Source of the DNA: Ensifer adhaerens
GTDB taxonomy: Bacteria > Pseudomonadota > Alphaproteobacteria > Rhizobiales > Rhizobiaceae
Length of the DNA stretch: 64,000 bases
Direction of reading: 5' to 3'
Assembly: GCF_028993555.1 (NCBI RefSeq)
Contig: NZ_CP118610.1
Coordinates: 434,001-498,000 of the forward strand
Positions 62,816-64,000 of the stretch are shown piece after piece (position 1 is the stretch's first letter; every line of letters starts with the position of its first letter). A program made the position numbers and the translations under genes. A model generated the notes under the pieces. The model was not told the origin of the DNA and ran no database searches. It worked only from the letters and a program-made list of their open reading frames with translations.

Positions 62816-63700
62816 TCAGAGGCGGAATGACGGTTCAAACCGGCCCTTGACGGTGATACCGAGATCGAAGGTCTTTCCGGCATGCGGATCGGCCGCACGC
62901 GCTGCATCGTCCAGGTCTTGCCAGGCGGACGTCACCAGTATGCGGTCGGCCTTGAGCCCGATGAAGGCGGTGCAGCTCGGCTGCGTTGTCGGCATCGCGT
63001 AGCGCGCGATCCGCCCACCGTCGGGCCTGTAGACGTCGACCGTGCCGCTGCCCCAGCGGGCGTTCCAGATCAGGCCATCGGCATCGCACACGGAGCCGTC
63101 GATGCCGCCTTTTTCGCCACTGCTGTCGACCAGCAGGCTGGGCTCACCCTTCGGCAGCCCGGTTTCGACATCGATTTCGACACGCATCAGGTGGTTGATG
63201 TCGGTGTCGACGAAATAGGCGACGGTTCCGTCCGGCGAAAAACAGATGCTGTTGGGAATGGTGATTGCGTCGTAGAGCTTCGTCACCTTCGTGCCAGCGA
63301 CGTGATAGATCGCGCCGGCACCCTTCTCGGCGCTGCGGCCCATGGTGCCGATCCAAAGCGAACCGGACGCATGGACGCGGCCGTCGTTCGAGCGATTGCC
63401 GGGCTTGTCCTCAAGCGTGGTCACGAGGCTGAAGGCGCCCGTTTGCGTATCCCTGAGGAAAAGCCCCTGGTCGGACGCGATCAGTTGCCGCGACGGATCG
63501 ATGACGGCAAGCACGCTGCCGAGGAATGGCAGGGTGTGTACGGCCTTGCGGCCGGTTTCGAGGTGCAGCTCATGCAGTTCCTGGCCCTTGATATTGAACC
63601 ACCAGGCGGTGCCGGTGGCCGGGTCGTAGGTCGGGCCTTCCCCGAGGATCGAGGGCGATTCGCAAAGGATGCTGCCGGAAAAGGGAATGGTATCGCTCAT
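62816..63700 (-). CDS. SMP-30/gluconolactonase family protein
   Basis: This 294-residue protein of the SMP-30/gluconolactonase/LRE family is a six-bladed beta-propeller that opens sugar lactones to aldonic acids. It has the CESPSILGEGPTYDPATG start, with the metal-binding glutamate, SNDGRVHASGSLWIGTM, and later DGSVCDADGLIWNARWGSG, all typical. Its ATG overlaps the stop codon of the aldolase gene (TGATG), indicating coupled translation. It lies between the aldolase and the dehydratase, completing lactone to 2-keto-3-deoxy acid chemistry. Confidence 0.94.
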   Translation of the reverse strand: MSDTIPFSGSILCESPSILGEGPTYDPATGTAWWFNIKGQELHELHLETGRKAVHTLPFLGSVLAVIDPSRQLIASDQGLFLRDTQTGAFSLVTTLEDKPGNRSNDGRVHASGSLWIGTMGRSAEKGAGAIYHVAGTKVTKLYDAITIPNSICFSPDGTVAYFVDTDINHLMRVEIDVETGLPKGEPSLLVDSSGEKGGIDGSVCDADGLIWNARWGSGTVDVYRPDGGRIARYAMPTTQPSCTAFIGLKADRILVTSAWQDLDDAARAADPHAGKTFDLGITVKGRFEPSFRL

Positions 63701-64000
63701 CAGCGTGCTCCATAGACGGCGTCGTAGGCCTTGATCGTTGCGACGGCGCGTTCGCGAACTTCGGCGGCGGACATGCCCGGCTTGTAAAGGCTCGAGCCGA
63801 GACCGAAGCTGCGGATGCCGGCCTTGGCGTAGTCGCCGAAGTTGGCATCGGAAACGCCACCGACGGCGGCAATCTCGAGGTCGGGCGGCAGGATGGCGCG
63901 GATCGCGGTAATGCCCGATGGCCCGAGCACGCTCGCCGGGAAGAACTTGAGGCCGGTCGCACCCGCGGCGGCGGCCGAAAGCGCCTCGGTCGGGGTGAGC
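63700..64000 (-). CDS. dgoA: 2-dehydro-3-deoxy-6-phosphogalactonate aldolase, C-terminal part (cut by window edge)
   Basis: About 100 C-terminal residues of a class I KDPG/KDPGal aldolase are visible; the gene runs beyond the window's right edge. The Schiff-base lysine region is present (ATGLKFFPASVLGPSG), then the AAVGGVSDANFGDYAKAGIRSFGLGSSLYKPG phosphate-binding end. The pattern (LKFFPA with FGLGS at the C-terminus) favours KDPGal (DgoA) over KDPG (Eda). Its stop overlaps the lactonase start. The aldolase would split 2-dehydro-3-deoxy-6-phosphogalactonate to pyruvate and glyceraldehyde-3-phosphate. Confidence 0.88.
   Translation of the reverse strand, partial: LTPTEALSAAAAGATGLKFFPASVLGPSGITAIRAILPPDLEIAAVGGVSDANFGDYAKAGIRSFGLGSSLYKPGMSAAEVRERAVATIKAYDAVYGAR

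Overview
The window looks like a chromosomal segment of a rhizobium of the Sinorhizobium/Ensifer type (Alphaproteobacteria, Rhizobiales). It has high GC, dense short operons, DUF1127, DUF2093, DUF3422 and DUF4170 genes, a CIRCE-controlled groESL pair, a short HisG with HisZ, a plant-type GshA, and 44-base palindromic repeats of the kind scattered through rhizobial chromosomes. From memory, the order katA ... gshA ... glcDEF ... hisS-hisZ-hisG ... groESL ... ileS ... waaA-lpxK ... mutL ... sugar-acid dehydratase follows the S. meliloti chromosome. No alignment was run.

Left part (1-16 kb). The window opens in the 3' end of a haem catalase. A LsrB/VtlR-like LysR regulator follows, divergent from a DUF1127 micro-protein gene, with a structured and possibly non-coding RNA region behind it. 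Next, mostly on the minus strand, come a DUF937 repeat protein, glutamate-cysteine ligase, RsmE, a Pit phosphate transporter, a Nudix hydrolase and a GntR/FCD regulator. On the plus strand are a DUF3422 protein and the glycolate oxidase genes glcD, glcE and glcF, with a small membrane protein between glcE and glcF and a LysR gene upstream of glcD.

Middle part (16-41 kb). Two adjacent L,D-transpeptidases precede tag. Two small PAS-like proteins, at 19 kb and 28.5 kb, are paralogous. Between them lie hisS-hisZ-hisG, a glutathione S-transferase, a ferredoxin reductase and a large MHYT-PAS-PAS-GGDEF-EAL c-di-GMP protein. groESL follows, with CIRCE and a promoter, then a HAD phosphatase, ribF, ileS, a lipoprotein, a GNAT acetyltransferase, tadA, a pseudouridine synthase with a very long repetitive basic tail, and rsmD.

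Right part (41-64 kb). This holds a patatin-like lipase, a Kef-type K+/H+ antiporter, pmbA, and an outer-membrane group (CysQ-like phosphatase, DUF4170, waaA, HAD phosphatase, lpxK). mutL follows, then a signalling pair made of a kinase-less PAS/receiver protein and an EAL phosphodiesterase with a dead GGDEF. Next is an MttB-family methyltransferase with its LysR regulator and the frameshifted stump of a flavin oxidoreductase. The window ends with a PRC-barrel protein, an unrecognised membrane protein, and part of a sugar-acid (galactonate/arabinonate type) catabolic operon.

Most of the window is ordinary core genome. The points most worth a second look are the paired PAS-like mini-proteins, the LysR-DUF1127-RNA neighbourhood, the kinase-less PAS/receiver plus EAL pair, the MttB-family gene with its decayed partner, the membrane protein with unusual conserved-looking motifs, and the family of 44-base palindromes. 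No tRNA, rRNA, CRISPR array, insertion sequence or prophage gene was seen.
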